DNA of 20,729 nt from Dunaliella salina (lineage: Eukaryota; Chlorophyta; Chlorophyceae; Chlamydomonadales; Dunaliellaceae), in assembly GCA_002284615.2 (NCBI GenBank), contig MU069868.1, forward strand, positions 28,316 through 49,044, read 5' to 3'. Shown here piece after piece: positions 8,358 through 17,581 of the stretch. Every line of letters starts with the position of its first letter. Positions within the stretch are counted from its first letter, which is position 1. The translations under genes and the position numbers were made by a program. Under the pieces are notes generated by a model. That model worked only from the letters and a program-made list of their open reading frames with translations. It ran no database searches and had not been told where the DNA came from.

Positions 8358-8740
8358 GGGTGATCTGAGGCCAGGAGAGTGATCTGAATACCTAAGATTC
8401 TCATTAACTTCTGATGATCACGACATTCTGGAGTCATCAATGTTGGCATGGTAAGATTTCAGAAAGAAAATTGGGAAAAAGTAAACCCAGTGATATTGGG
8501 ATCTTCTCACCTCTGAAATTTTACCTCCTTGCTATGGATATTTTACTCAATGTATTTCTTCACAAGCCGGACACTGTTTTGTCAGAGGTGGGCGACGGGC
8601 CCAATTCGCTGAAAATGTTCCTTCCCACCAATATTTTCCAAATCTGACCATGCCAACCACGATAATACCATTAAAAAGTAAGTTCACCAAAAAATGAAGA
8701 AAATTGGACCCCAGATCACTCTCCTGGCCTCAGATCACCC
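8358..8740. mobile_element. 383-bp MITE with 29-bp perfect terminal inverted repeats and TA target duplication
   Basis: The left terminus 8358-8386 (GGGTGATCTGAGGCCAGG...) is the exact reverse complement of 8712-8740. TA lies immediately outside both ends (8356-8357 and 8741-8742), and TA duplication is typical of Tc1/mariner-type elements. Inside, GTTGGCATGGTAAGATTT (8442-8459) recurs inverted near 8641-8658, so the subterminal parts also pair. No transposase is encoded; the open frame 8414-8647 has no known motif. It lies right after the SINE tail and 113 bases before LINE A ORF1. Confidence 0.9.
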
Positions 8741-8853
8741 TAAAATGGCCCACAGCTCCACCCTGGGACCATTTTTCACTCCCAAAATTTTGTATTTGTA
8801 ACTCCTATATACATTGGAAATTGATTAATTGATTTGCAATGATTTAGAAAAGC

Positions 8854-10343
8854 ATGGCGGCCTTCGAAGGTCAACTCGCAGCGCTCCGTGATGTTGTCGA
8901 AGCATGCCAGAGACAAACCCAGGAGATTCTTAACCACATCCTGGCTTGGCAGCATCAGCACAGCAGCGACTTGGCGCGGCTGCACGAGGTGTGTAATGTG
9001 CTGCAAGCCGAAAAAGAGGCCATGCAAGCACGGATTGTACACTTGGAGGAGCGCGTGGTGGCGCTGGAACAGGGCCCCCCTGATTCCACATCCACCTTCG
9101 AGGTGAAGTGGGTGATGGAGGGTAGTGCTGATTTTTAGCACCAGAGGGAGCAGCTGGGAAAGATTGCCCTGCTCTTGCCCAACCAGCATCTCGGGCTGCT
9201 TGAGGTAGCCAGCATGCTGGATGTGGATCCAGGCCTCCTCAGCTGGGCCAGCAGCAAAGAGTGAGGTGTTATGCTCTTGCACTTTCCCAGCCCCCGAGAT
9301 GCACAGAGGTAGTTGAACCACTTCAGAGCATCAGGGGGCAGGGGGAGCATGCGCGCATGGACGGCACGCACCCTGCTGCAGCAACGCCGCAACAAGGTGC
9401 TGGGCAAGCTGCAACAGGAGGTGCAGCAGCAGGGAAACGGGGTGTAGGCCTACATCTCCAAGGACAGGCTGGACCTCCTCTTGACATGGGCACCTGTCAA
9501 GCAGGCTCTCTTCAATGGGGCTCCCCACACAGTGTACCCTGTGTGGAAGCATCTGGTGTGGTCGACTGGGGAAAAGGGCTTTGTGTATCGGGAGGACGGC
9601 ATGCACTGCTTAGAGCATGTGCAGCTGTACACCGGTGTACCCAGCAGGCCTGGGCTGCGGCAGGGCTGCCCACCGCCAATCCCTCTGCCATGCACAACAG
9701 CAATCCCTCAACCACCACTCACCCACATACCACTGCTGCTGCTGCTGCTGCTGCTGCGACCCCACCGCCTCCACCTCCGCCCCCTCGTGCTACACCAGAG
9801 ACAGCTGCCACCGCTGCCGCTTTTACATCACCTACACCTCCACCCCCTCCTCCTCCTCCATCCACCACTCCTCCTCCAGCTGCTGCTGCGGCTGCTGCTG
9901 CTGCTGCTCCCACAGTCCATGCAGCGCCTGCTGCTGCTGCTGCTGCTGCTCCCACAGCCCCTGCAGCGCCTGCTGCTACTGCTGCTGCTGCTTCCACAGC
10001 CCCTGCAGCACCTACTGCCGCTGGTTCTGCAGCTGCTGCTCCCGCAGCTGCTGCTGCTGCTGCTCCTGCAGTTGCTGCTTCCGCAAGGAGTGTGGCTGGC
10101 CCCTCAACGGCCAACACCAAAGCGCGGACACGCGCTCGGGAAGCTGGTCCCTCTGGCCTCACCCCAGAGGCCAAGCAACCAAGGGCGCTGGGCGCTGGGC
10201 GGCACCACGGCACTGGCCCACCCCCTCCTGATCATGGGAGCTTATAAGATGAGTATGATTTCGGTGATCAGAGGGCGGATGAGTGGTATGAAGTAAGAAA
10301 GGGTGGCAGGTATGGGAAGAAAAATAGGGGGAACGGGCACTAG
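8854..10343 (+). pseudogene. LINE A ORF1: coiled-coil protein with long Ala/Pro-rich tract, broken
   Basis: ATG at 8854 opens a 94-codon coiled-coil segment (LHEVCNVLQAEKEAMQARIV, LEERVVALEQG) ending at TAG 9136. The same frame stays protein-like afterwards (REQLGKIALLLPNQHLGLLE; LLTWAPVKQALFNGAPHTVY; VWKHLVWSTGEKGFVYRED to about 9600), interrupted by TGA 9262, TAG 9307 and TAG 9448. From about 9690 the convincing frame is another one, rich in Ala and Pro because of (GCT)n and CCN runs (9735-10080). It reads to TAA 10245 and resumes DEYDFGDQRADEWYEVRKGG to TAG 10341. ORF1 proteins of LINEs bind the element RNA. I see no CCHC knuckle or RRM here, so binding is inferred only from position. Confidence 0.65.
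9727..10083. repeat. GCT/CTG-rich low-complexity tract
   Basis: Imperfect (CTG/GCT)n runs, densest at 9735-9758, 9890-9910, 9928-9950 and 10050-10070, separated by a repeated phrase CCCACAGCCCCTGCAGC. Read in one frame it is poly-Ala; the other two give poly-Leu and poly-Cys shadows. On the minus strand it is a false Ala/Gly frame. Confidence 0.85.
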
Positions 10344-11756
10344 GAGGGTGGCCGGCCTGAGAACGGCCTGAAGCTACTTGTTCTCAATGTAAATGGGATA
10401 GGAAACCCAAGTAAGGATGCTAGCGCTGAAATTAAGATAAGGGATGTATGTGGCTTGGTGGAAGGTCATGATGTAACTATTCTTGTAGAAACAAGAACCA
10501 AGAAGTTGGAAAGAATATTGCCTTTTTTGCCTGGATATGCTGTGTACACTGTCAACATGGCGGATGAGCTTGAGGGTAGAAAAGGCCATGGCATAGCCGT
10601 CCTGAGTGCCCCCAGTTGTGCAGATCATGTCAGCTTCCTCCGCTATAGTGAGCACTTGCAGTGCATATGGTTGAAGTGTGCAAAGTGCATGCTTGGGCTT
10701 GATGAGGATGTTGTGCTTGGTGCTGTTTACATAAATCTGCATAGTGCAGAGATCAGTTCAAAAAAACTAGAGAGTCATTACACTCATCTGTTTGAGGATG
10801 TGCTTGACACGCTCCAGGTGTCCCCTCACGTTTTACTATGTGGTGATTTCAACGCTCACGTGGGAGTGCTGAGTGAAGTGAGTGATGCGCACTTCAACTT
10901 TGTTGTTGGCTGCCCTGAATTTTTGGAGGCAAGGAGGTGTGAATGTCCTCCTGTGAATAAGTCTGGCAAACTACTGGTAGACTTGGCAGCAGCATCAAAC
11001 CTGGCAATAGCTACAGGGCGGGTGGCTGGTGTTAATGGGCAGCCATCTTTTGTTGGGTATTATAAGGATAGGAGAAGTAGGCCTGATCATGTCATGCTGT
11101 CGTCTGGGTTGTACAAACTTGCGCAAGCATTTCAGATGCTGGACACTTTTGCTTCATATCATTGTGGTTTGAGCATGGCCTTTAAAGTTGCGGGTAATTC
11201 AGGCATGAATGCAGCCAATGAAAAGAAGCATGTGTGCCAGGCAGGGTTGTGTGACAACAAATTGACGTTGCGATGGGATCATGATAGAGCTTTTACCTAT
11301 GCTCAGCATTTGGTTAACAACGCAGAGCTTTTGCATCAATTTGATGAGGCAGAGGCTGCTGGCGATGTTGATAAACTTGCTTTTTGTGTGCGCTCTCTCG
11401 TCCTGCAAGCTGCAAGTGATAGGGCTGTGGGCATGTCTTCCTTAGCAAAGTGTGCTTTTGTGCGTGCAAGGAAGCAAAAGGGATCGTTAAGTCCTGTCTG
11501 GTTCACTGATGAGTGTCATATGAAGCGCAAGTGGTTCATAGAGGCAGTGAAGCGCGGTGAAGCAAAGTATGCGTGCATGTTTCTAAGGATAGAAAGCAAC
11601 CGTAGGACAAAGCGCCGGCACCAAAGGCAGCAGCGCACGCTGTTTTTAGATAGGCTATATAGGAAGGACCCTCAAGTCCATGCCATGCTGAGGAAGAGGA
11701 AGACCTCACAGGCCACTCCAGTTGCACCACATGAGTGGAGCAAGCATTTGCATTAA
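10344..11756 (+). pseudogene. LINE A ORF2, AP-like endonuclease domain and linker
   Basis: The frame opens after TAG 10341, and the domain begins LKLLVLNVNGIGNP at 10368. Landmarks of the exonuclease/endonuclease/phosphatase fold: Asn in LNVNG, Glu in ILVETRT (about 10475-10500), LGAVYINLH (about 10720), LLCGDFNAHVG (about 10830-10863, Asp and Asn), RPDHVMLSSG (about 11080-11108). The last motif, normally SDH, is SYH here (ASYHCGLSMAF, about 11152-11185), so the catalytic-site Asp has become Tyr by a possible single-base change. The enzyme would nick the target to prime reverse transcription. The linker runs to a TAA at 11754, after which the same frame continues into the RT. Confidence 0.9.
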
Positions 11757-13722
11757 CATTTCCGGGCACAACCAACAGTGCCACAACAGGAAAGGCGAAG
11801 TTGTGCTGCTAGGACTGCTGGGGGTTCTCGCTTGTCAGGAAGAGATATGGCAGTGCCTTTAGGTAGGAATCACGCTCTGCCAGAAGTGCTCTTGAGACAT
11901 AACGCAGAATGTGGGTGGGTTCCCCAACCTGACTGTCTGGAACTTCCTAGCACGGCAGTGATGGAAAAATTGGTAGGGTCCCACATCCAGAAGCTGAGTG
12001 CTGGTGCCTCCCCTGGTTTAGATGGCATTCCTGTGCCCTTTTTAAAATATGCCTGTTTGCCCCACAATGATGGTCGGAATATGGATTCTGTGAACGTGTT
12101 GGTACCTTTGTTAGCACGCTTGTATAAGGTGTGTCTGAGTAAAGCTAGGATTCCGGAAATGTGGAAGGTAGCAAAGTTAAGCCCCCTACATAAAAAGGGA
12201 GCTTTGGCAAATCCTGGAAATTACAGGATGATCGCGGTCAGTAGGGTCATGTACCATGTTTATGCCAATGTGCTGAAAGACTTGGTGACAGACTGGTGTG
12301 TTAAAAAAAAAGGTCCCTGACACACAATTCGGCTTCTACCCTGGCAGGAGCACCTTGCATCCTCTCTTCATTCTGAGGCACCTAAGGAACGCAGCAAAAA
12401 AGCTCAAGCCACGGCAGTCACCTAGATTGCATGCTGCATTTATAGATTTCACTCAAGCCTACGATACTGCGCCCCGCGCGCAGCTTTGGAAGCATTTGGA
12501 ACGCATTGCCATGCCTTCTCTACTCCTCCAGGCAATCAGGGAGATGTACTTAGATGATGAGTACCTCTTGATGGATGGGGAGAAAAAGGGCAGGCGTGCG
12601 TCCGACAAATGGAGTCAAGCAAGGTTGTCCTCTGTCCCCTCTCCTGTTTTCTTTGTACATCAATGACGTGGGCAAAGAAATCAGTGAAGGTATAAGAGGT
12701 GCTCTGACTGGAGATGGAGTGAATGGCGTCGCATACATGCTGTGTGCAGATGACCTCAGTTTGACTGCCAATGATCCGGGTGAAATGCAGACTATGTTAA
12801 ATAGGTTGCGTGCTTATGCAATGAAAAAGGGCTGACGGTAAATACATCAAAATCTGAGGTCATGCATTTTAACAGTAGGCCGTGTGCTTCTCTACCAACT
12901 TTCATGTATGGAGATGCGGCTCTTCCTGCAAAAGAAGAACTTAGATACCTGGGCATGCTTGTTGACAAGCACATGAATTTGAAGGTGTCTGAGGAGCATG
13001 CTGTGCAGCCTTACATGGCTGCGCAGCAAAGGATTAGAGAGTTTGTGCATGAACATGAGCTTAGGGATAGGCCACACGCTTTAATTTGGCTATCTAAAGT
13101 GTATGGTATTCCGGCTGGAATGTATGCGTGCCAAGTGTGGGGAACAGGATATTTAAGTGAAGGCTGCAAATTCAAGAGCCAATTACAAAAAAGGCAATTG
13201 TGCTCCTTAAGGCGGTTTCTAGGTGTGAAAAGCTCTGCCACAAACTGGCCAGTGCTGAGAGAGTGTGGCCAAGAGCCTCTACAGTTCTATTGGTGCAGGG
13301 CCACTGTCAAGTTTTTTTAACAGTATGCTTGACTCAAACAGTGGGACCTTACGCAGGGTCCTGAAGCAGACTTGAACCTTGCTAATAGGGATGAGGCTTG
13401 TTGGTCTGCTCATGTGTCTTCAGCCTTTAGTGGCATGCGCTCAGAGGACACGTTTAAGCAAAAAATGCTGAGTGCTTCTAAGATCCCCATGCAGGAATTC
13501 ATTAGTGATTTGAGATACAGGCAGCAAAGGGTTTGGAGAGATGCGGGTACTCTAAACCCGCGGGCGGTGAACAAGAAAGCAGTGACTTACCATCATTGGT
13601 GTGGGATGCCTTTAAATCAAACAAAATACTCCTTTTTGTACTCCATCTTACTTATGTAGAGGTCTGGACAAAGGAGTCATGAGGAATGTGAGCAGGTTTA
13701 GACTTCGGGCTCACAGTAGTGG
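11757..13722 (+). pseudogene. LINE A ORF2, reverse transcriptase and C-terminal part, frameshifted
   Basis: RT blocks in order: LSAGASPGLDGIPVPFLKYA (about 11995-12055), WKVAKLSPLHKKG, NPGNYRMIAVS; then after a shift in A9, FGFYPGRSTLHPLF (about 12330-12370) and AAFIDFTQAYDTAP (motif A, about 12434-12475); after the next shift NGVKQGCPLSPLLFSLYIND (motif B, about 12610-12668) and MLCADDLSLTA (motif C, YADD with Cys in place of Tyr, about 12740-12770); after the third shift NTSKSEVMHF (motif D) and LRYLGMLVDKHMNL (motif E, about 12940-12982). The thumb and C-terminal region follow: ISDLRYRQQRVWRDAG and AVTYHHWCGMPL (about 13500-13610), and SRFRLRAHS near 13695-13722. Catalytic Asp residues of motifs A and C are retained. 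Four one-base shifts, each in or next to a homopolymer, make it non-coding as it stands. Confidence 0.9.
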
Positions 13723-13958
13723 TGTTCACCTCCAGACCAAGTTGCTCCAATCCCATTTCTGAATTCATAAACGCTTTTCTAGTGTAAAATGGGTTGGCAA
13801 ACGTGGTCCTCGGGTGTGGAATGGTGCAGTGGCTTGGGAGATCCAGGAGGTGCTTGTCTATACATAGATTGGACCCCCTCTCCAAAAAACACGGGCAGGT
13901 CGGACTGAGCAATCGAGATCACTAAGATGAAAATAAAAAGTCCGCCTGCATTCGTTTT
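13723..13958. other. Unassigned segment after the LINE A break
   Basis: Family A similarity stops abruptly after RFRLRAHS. The following sequence has no Cys/His block and no CTAAC tail. A minus-strand open frame 13652-13912 contains HPRTTFANPFYTRKAFMNS, which I cannot assign. This may be a different repeat into or against which the LINE end was lost. Confidence 0.4.
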
Positions 13959-14340
13959 ATGAGCCCAGGTGCACCAGCAGCAGCAGCAGAGGAGCTTCCT
14001 CCAGCAGGAACTTGTGCCTCGGAGCGAGCTGCAGCCCTGTAGCGCGTGCCCCTGACTTTCCCAGGCCTTCTCTTAGGTGTGAGGCAGTTCATCATGTGTA
14101 AAAATTGCAGCAGCTGCCCTTTCTTGAAAGCCTTGTGGGTGGAAGAGGATCAGGCGCACGCACATGCATATGCACCAGCGATGACCACCTGTGAAGCAGC
14201 TCCCGGGGGTTAAGCGCAGCACGGCTGACCATGCGATGGTCCATTCCTTGCAGGAACTGTCCTGGATGGCTCCCTGATACACGTCGAAGTGCATGTGAGG
14301 CAGTTTGAGCGTGGCGTGCGGCGACTGTCAGCCAGCACAG
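13959..14340 (+). CDS. Unrecognised gene, 5' exon-like region (Cys-rich), possibly two exons
   Basis: An ATG at 13959 opens MSPGAPAAAAEELPPAGT and reaches TAG at 14040. The same frame then reads FPGLLLGVRQFIMCKNCSSC, PFLKALWVEEDQAHAHAYAP to 14208. A 45-base segment 14209-14253 starts GTTAAG and ends CCTTGCAG, so it could be a small intron; it holds two in-frame stops. Beyond it the sequence is strongly coding-like: GTVLDGSLIHVEVHVRQFER, GVRRLSAST, to a second possible donor (CACAG|GTTGGT at 14340/14341). The exon join at 14208/14254 keeps the frame and makes a Gly codon. No known domain recognised apart from a CxxC pair (CKNCSSC). The TAG at 14040 means either the start is the ATG at 14094 or the gene is broken. 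Confidence 0.45.
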
Positions 14341-14396
14341 GTTGGTGTGCAAATATTGGTTATGAACTTTTGAGTACTTCGCAAGCTTGACTGTGC

Positions 14397-14603
14397 ATGG
14401 CCTTGTGCCCACCTTCCAACATGTCACCATGCACACAGATGACAAAGTTTAAACACCCTCTCCGGTCTGCTGAGGGTGCACACTTACCTGAGGAGCTGAG
14501 CAAGGAGCTGGGATGCTGCTGCCTGAATGGCTGCAAGCAGCTGCTGGAGGGGCGCAAACCATGTGATGCTTGGCAGAAAGTGGAAGAGCATGCAGCAGAG
14601 GGT

Positions 14604-14648
<45 letters not shown>

Positions 14649-14867
14649 TACACAGCTGGCGAGCGGGATCTTGGCACAGACCCCCTGTACTCTGTCTTCA
14701 CCGAGCAAGCAAGCAGGCAGCATGGGCTGTGGGCATGCGCTGCATGTGTGCGAAAGCGCGCAAAAGAATGCCAGGAGAAGGCAGCAGCAGCAGCAACAGA
14801 GGCAACACTTCAGCTGCCAGAAACGAATCAAGACGCCTTATTCCCCCTCGGCTTCATTTCCTCCTAG
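14397..14867 (+). CDS. Cys-rich middle region of the same putative gene, with polySer tract
   Basis: This open frame is in phase with the segments on both sides. It contains HPLRSAEGAHLPEELSKELG, CCCLNGCKQLLEGRKPCDAW, a 14-residue Ser run from (AGC)n at 14604-14647, DPLYSVFTEQASRQHGLWAC and AACVRKRAKECQEK. Two Cys pairs (CLNGC and CAAC), about 85 residues apart, with GLWACAACVRKR at the second, resemble the small zinc-binding motif with a DGL..C..C second half common in algal and viral open reading frames; this is a tentative likeness only. It ends at TAG 14865, which directly follows a pyrimidine-rich run (14842-14864), so the TAG might belong to an intron acceptor. I find no matching donor with GT nearby. 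The proper start is uncertain (exon probably begins after 14388). Confidence 0.5.
14604..14647 (+). repeat. (AGC)n microsatellite read as poly-Ser
   Basis: About 14.7 perfect triplets. In the favoured frame it encodes Ser; poly-Ala and poly-Gln lie in the other frames. Confidence 0.95.
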
Positions 14868-14971
14868 CCATCATCACAGCCAATGCCTCCTTCTCATCCA
14901 GATCAGGGCCAGCAGCGGGAGCAGCAGGAGCCGCCACCGCCGCAACAGCAGCAGCAGCAGGAGCAACCATC

Positions 14972-15045
<74 letters not shown>

Positions 15046-15937
15046 TACTGACCAGGCATGCCAAAGATGCTCGCATTGCAGCCCTGGAGGCCGAGGTAGC
15101 GCAATAATCTGCTGAGCTCCAGAAGCGCCCCACAGAAATTGCGGAGCGCTCTGCACACCGCCGATCAAGTGCTGCAGCCAAAGCAGACCTGGAGAGAGAG
15201 CTGTCGTGCGTACAAGAGCAGCTGGTAAAGAGCAAAGCAGAGCTGCAGGCCCTGGTAAGAGCAGGTCAGCGACATCTGGAGGCAGAGGCAGGTGAGGAGG
15301 TCGAGGCAATCAGGCGCGCAGCACAGTATCTGCAAGCAGCAAAGGAAAGAGGGAAGGATGCACGCACCGCAGCCAAGGAGGCAAAGGATGAGCTGAAAAG
15401 CACCCAGGCCACGTTGAAAGCGCTAGAAAGAAGCACTGCAGCCCAGACCAAGGAGCTTGTGGATCAGGCAGCAGCGTCAATGCAGGCCCTTGAAGCCAAG
15501 AGCGAGGAGGCTGAGCGCCAGGAGCATAAGGCAGCAGCACTGGAGGAGGAGCTACAAGCCGCAGCAACACAACAGATCAGCATGCAGAACTTGCAGCAGC
15601 AGATACAGCAGTTAAAGTCGCGGTACAAGAAGGTCAATGCTGCTAATTACAACCTCCGCAAGCAGTTGGAGGCTGCAGAGCAGCAGCTGGTAGCAGCAGC
15701 GCTGCAGCTGGAGTATATGGAGGGTAGCAGCGAGGATGAGCCTGACGTTTCATCTCAGGCCGAGCAGCAGAGACAAGAGCTCACAGCAACAGTGCTCAAG
15801 CTCAGTGTAGATGATGTGACAGCGCAACTGCTCGACATTCGTTGGAGCACAAAGCAGCTCGAAACAGCAGCTACACATGCAAAAGCAGCAGCTAAGCAGA
15901 TCAGAAACGAAAGGAAAGAGACCCAGCAGCAACTTGA

Positions 15938-15968
<31 letters not shown>

Positions 15969-16136
15969 GGGCAGCAAGGTCAGGGACAGTCACAGGTGCA
16001 GGCTGCTGCTCAGCTCCGCTTGCCTAGGTCATGCACGCTGGCCAAAACGGCCAGCACCTACATGGAATCCAGCAGCAGTGAAGACGAGAGCAGCAGTGAA
16101 AGTGCGGGGGATGTCAGTAGCAGTGAAAGCGATTGA
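14868..16136 (+). CDS. PolyQ and long coiled-coil C-terminal region of the same putative gene, with one in-frame TAA
   Basis: From PMPPSHPDQGQQREQQEPPPP the frame enters 23 consecutive Gln ((CAG)23, 14976-15044), then LTRHAKDARIAALEAEVAQ and a TAA at 15105. The frame resumes at once as SAELQKRPTEIAERSAHRRS and continues as a heptad-rich, Ala/Glu/Gln/Lys coiled coil (for example QALEAKSEEAERQEHKAAAL, QQIQQLKSRYKKVNAANYNL, KQLEAAEQQLVAAALQLEYM) with another short Gln run near 15941-15967. It ends in an acidic Ser tail (SSSSEDESSSESAGDVSSSE) before TGA at 16134. About 423 codons; without the TAA it is one uninterrupted frame. Coiled coil and acidic tail suggest a structural or scaffold role, which is inference. 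A Volvocales-type poly(A) motif TGTAA first appears well downstream at 16986. It may be a recent pseudogene, or translation may start after 15107. Confidence 0.6.
14976..15044 (+). repeat. (CAG)23 microsatellite read as poly-Gln
   Basis: Twenty-three uninterrupted CAG triplets, preceded by a shorter CAG run at about 14946-14960. The minus-strand Leu/Cys/Ala frames over it are shadows. Confidence 0.95.
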
Positions 16137-16214
16137 GCAAGCGTTCAAAAAAACTTTTAGTAGTGGGGTACACGGGTTCGGCACATGTCATGGAACAGTT
16201 GCTTACATTGACAC
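16137..16214. other. 3' flank of the coiled-coil gene
   Basis: Immediately downstream of TGA 16134. It includes a run of seven A (16147-16153). No gene seen. Confidence 0.4.
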
Positions 16215-16600
16215 CATGCACACCTGACACTGTGACGATGCTGCTCGACACAAACTCAAATTTTTTCCATCCTGTCTCCTCTAGCCTGTGGATTGCTGTT
16301 GACAGGACTCTCATCCATTGACAGGACTTATATCCAGCTCCTTGCACTGAGAAACTGAGTTGCCCGTCATTTTGGCTGGTTTTTGTGAACCCTGCTTGTT
16401 TGCTTACGTGTGCACGCTTGCTGTGCATGGCACACCTGACATGTGACCATGCTGCTCGACCCAGACTCAAATTTTTTCAACCCTGTCTTTTACAGCCTAT
16501 GAATTGCTGTTGACAGGACTTATATCCAGCTCCTTGCACTGAGAAACTGAGTTGCCTGTCTTCTCAGTTGTTTTTTGTGAGGCCTGCTTGGTTGCGCTGC
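16215..16600. repeat. Tandem duplication, about 211-bp period, two copies
   Basis: CATGCACACCTGACAC (16215) and CATGGCACACCTGACAT (16426) start two copies that share ATGCTGCTCGAC, ACTCAAATTTTTTCCA/CAACCCTGTC, GATTGCTGTTGACAGGACT and TCCTTGCACTGAGAAACTGA. The first copy holds an extra internal duplication of TTGACAGGACT (16300-16329). Probably 3' UTR or intergenic. Confidence 0.85.
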
Positions 16601-16753
16601 CAAAAACACCAACATTTTTAAAGCTTGCGCACCCATCTGGATCTTGTTTTGGACAAATAACGTATCCGCTGGTAGGTCTTAAAAAGACGCATCCAAAGAA
16701 TCCAAAATTACCAAGTTAAAGTGAAATTCAGGCATGAAAGTGTGAGGAAAACC

Positions 16754-16796
16754 GTGATCTGGGAGTGATCTGAGATCTATGGCACGCCCAGATCAC
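16754..16796. repeat. 10-bp perfect inverted repeat (hairpin), MITE-like motifs
   Basis: GTGATCTGGG (16754-16763) and CCCAGATCAC (16787-16796) are reverse complements around a 23-base loop that contains AGTGATCTGAG. The same words occur in the 8358 MITE terminus (GAGTGATCTGAATAC), and GATCTGAATAC recurs at about 16832. It may be the remains of a related element. Confidence 0.5.
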
Positions 16797-17573
16797 CCCC
16801 TGGGCCAAATTTCAAAAATCCAACTTGGCAGATCTGAATACTTATCAAAAATGCACCTGTTGCCAAATTTCGAAGTCATTTGGTGAAAATCACCTGGGGA
16901 CCTAACTGGTTTCAATTTTGATGCTGGTTGAGTATGTTTCACCAGCACCCGATCAGCCAGATTTTCGGGCTGTAGGCCAACTCCTTGTAACCCCTATATA
17001 CATTGCTAACATCCTGCATATTCAAAAACAGGAAAGGAGGAAGTCAAAGATTGACCTTTTTGGCACCCCACGCTTCGGATTGTCTCGAAGGTACATGGCT
17101 GAAATTCTATACCTGACCAACCACAGGATCTTTTCACTCCATTTTTTTGCAATGATCTTTTTTTGGTACAAGGACTCCAAATCACCAAAATCACTCAATT
17201 TGGTGCAGTGGGTGGTCAGGTATGGAGATTCGGTGGTAAAAACTAGGGTTCACGCCGCGGCCGATCAGGAAGGTTTCCCATTAAGAGCAAGACCAAAGCT
17301 TGGTGGTACACACAAGGGCTACCATTGATGCCAAGTTTGAAGATTGCAACCTAAGGGACCTATGCCCGGCGAATTTCAAAAATACCCCTTTTTGAGGCCT
17401 TCGTAGCCCACCTCTGCTGTTTTGTCTTCAAACGATTCGTTTAGCTCGCTCAGATCTTGCAGACTGATTGACTGATCCCAGTGAGGACCCCTCACTTCCT
17501 TACTCAAGTTGACCTCATGTCGCAAGGATAAAAGGTTCCTTGAAGGATGTGCGATTCGCCTGCTAGAGCTTTT
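16797..17573. other. Intergenic stretch, no gene recognised
   Basis: The open frame 16918-17328 (136 codons) has no recognised motif and is not supported by composition. CCTATATACATTG at about 16992 also occurs at 8807, upstream of LINE A ORF1, and hints at a shared repeat. TGTAA at 16986 is the first Volvocales-type poly(A) motif I note downstream of the coiled-coil gene. Confidence 0.4.
16986..16990 (+). promoter_or_regulatory. Possible TGTAA polyadenylation motif for the coiled-coil gene
   Basis: TGTAA is the usual poly(A) signal in volvocine green algae. This copy is about 850 bases past the TGA, so the link is weak. Confidence 0.2.
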
Positions 17574-17581
17574 GAGTGCAG

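Larger units (their letters stand above)
8854..13722 (+). mobile_element. LINE family A, longest copy (APE-type non-LTR retrotransposon), 3'-truncated
   Basis: Order: ORF1 with coiled coil and Ala/Pro-rich tract (8854-10343), AP-like endonuclease (10344-11756), reverse transcriptase (11757 to about 13320), and C-terminal domain up to SRFRLRAHS near 13722. The zinc block and 3' tail that follow in copy 4 are missing. ORF1 end and endonuclease are in the same frame, separated by one TAG at 10341. The RT is split by one-base shifts at about 12303-12311 (A9), 12583-12590 (A5/G3), 12824-12831 (A5/G3) and 13312-13318 (T7). The true 5' end is unknown; 8743-8853 may be its 5' UTR. Confidence 0.85.

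Noticed and set aside
8776..9321. Minus-strand 181-codon open frame
   Set aside because: Antisense to the LINE A ORF1 coiled coil; no motif of its own.
9719..10213. Minus-strand 164-codon Ala/Gly-rich open frame
   Set aside because: Antisense shadow of the (GCT)n/CCN tract in LINE A ORF1.
14854..15309. Minus-strand Ala- and Cys-rich frames across the CAG run
   Set aside because: Products of the trinucleotide repeat; the plus-strand frame continues into a convincing coiled coil.
8854..16136. Reassignment of TAG/TAA to Gln (as in some ulvophyte algae), suggested by in-frame stops in Gln-rich contexts
   Set aside because: The HSP90 exon ends KDEL-TAA, and KDEL works only at the very end, so TAA is a stop. 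In the family B copy at 2674-3335 a TAG sits where the other copy has Leu (LG-stop-DHQ against LGL), so TAG is decay rather than Gln.
16918..17328. 136-codon plus-strand open frame
   Set aside because: No motif, no splice support, and a composition like the surrounding intergenic DNA.
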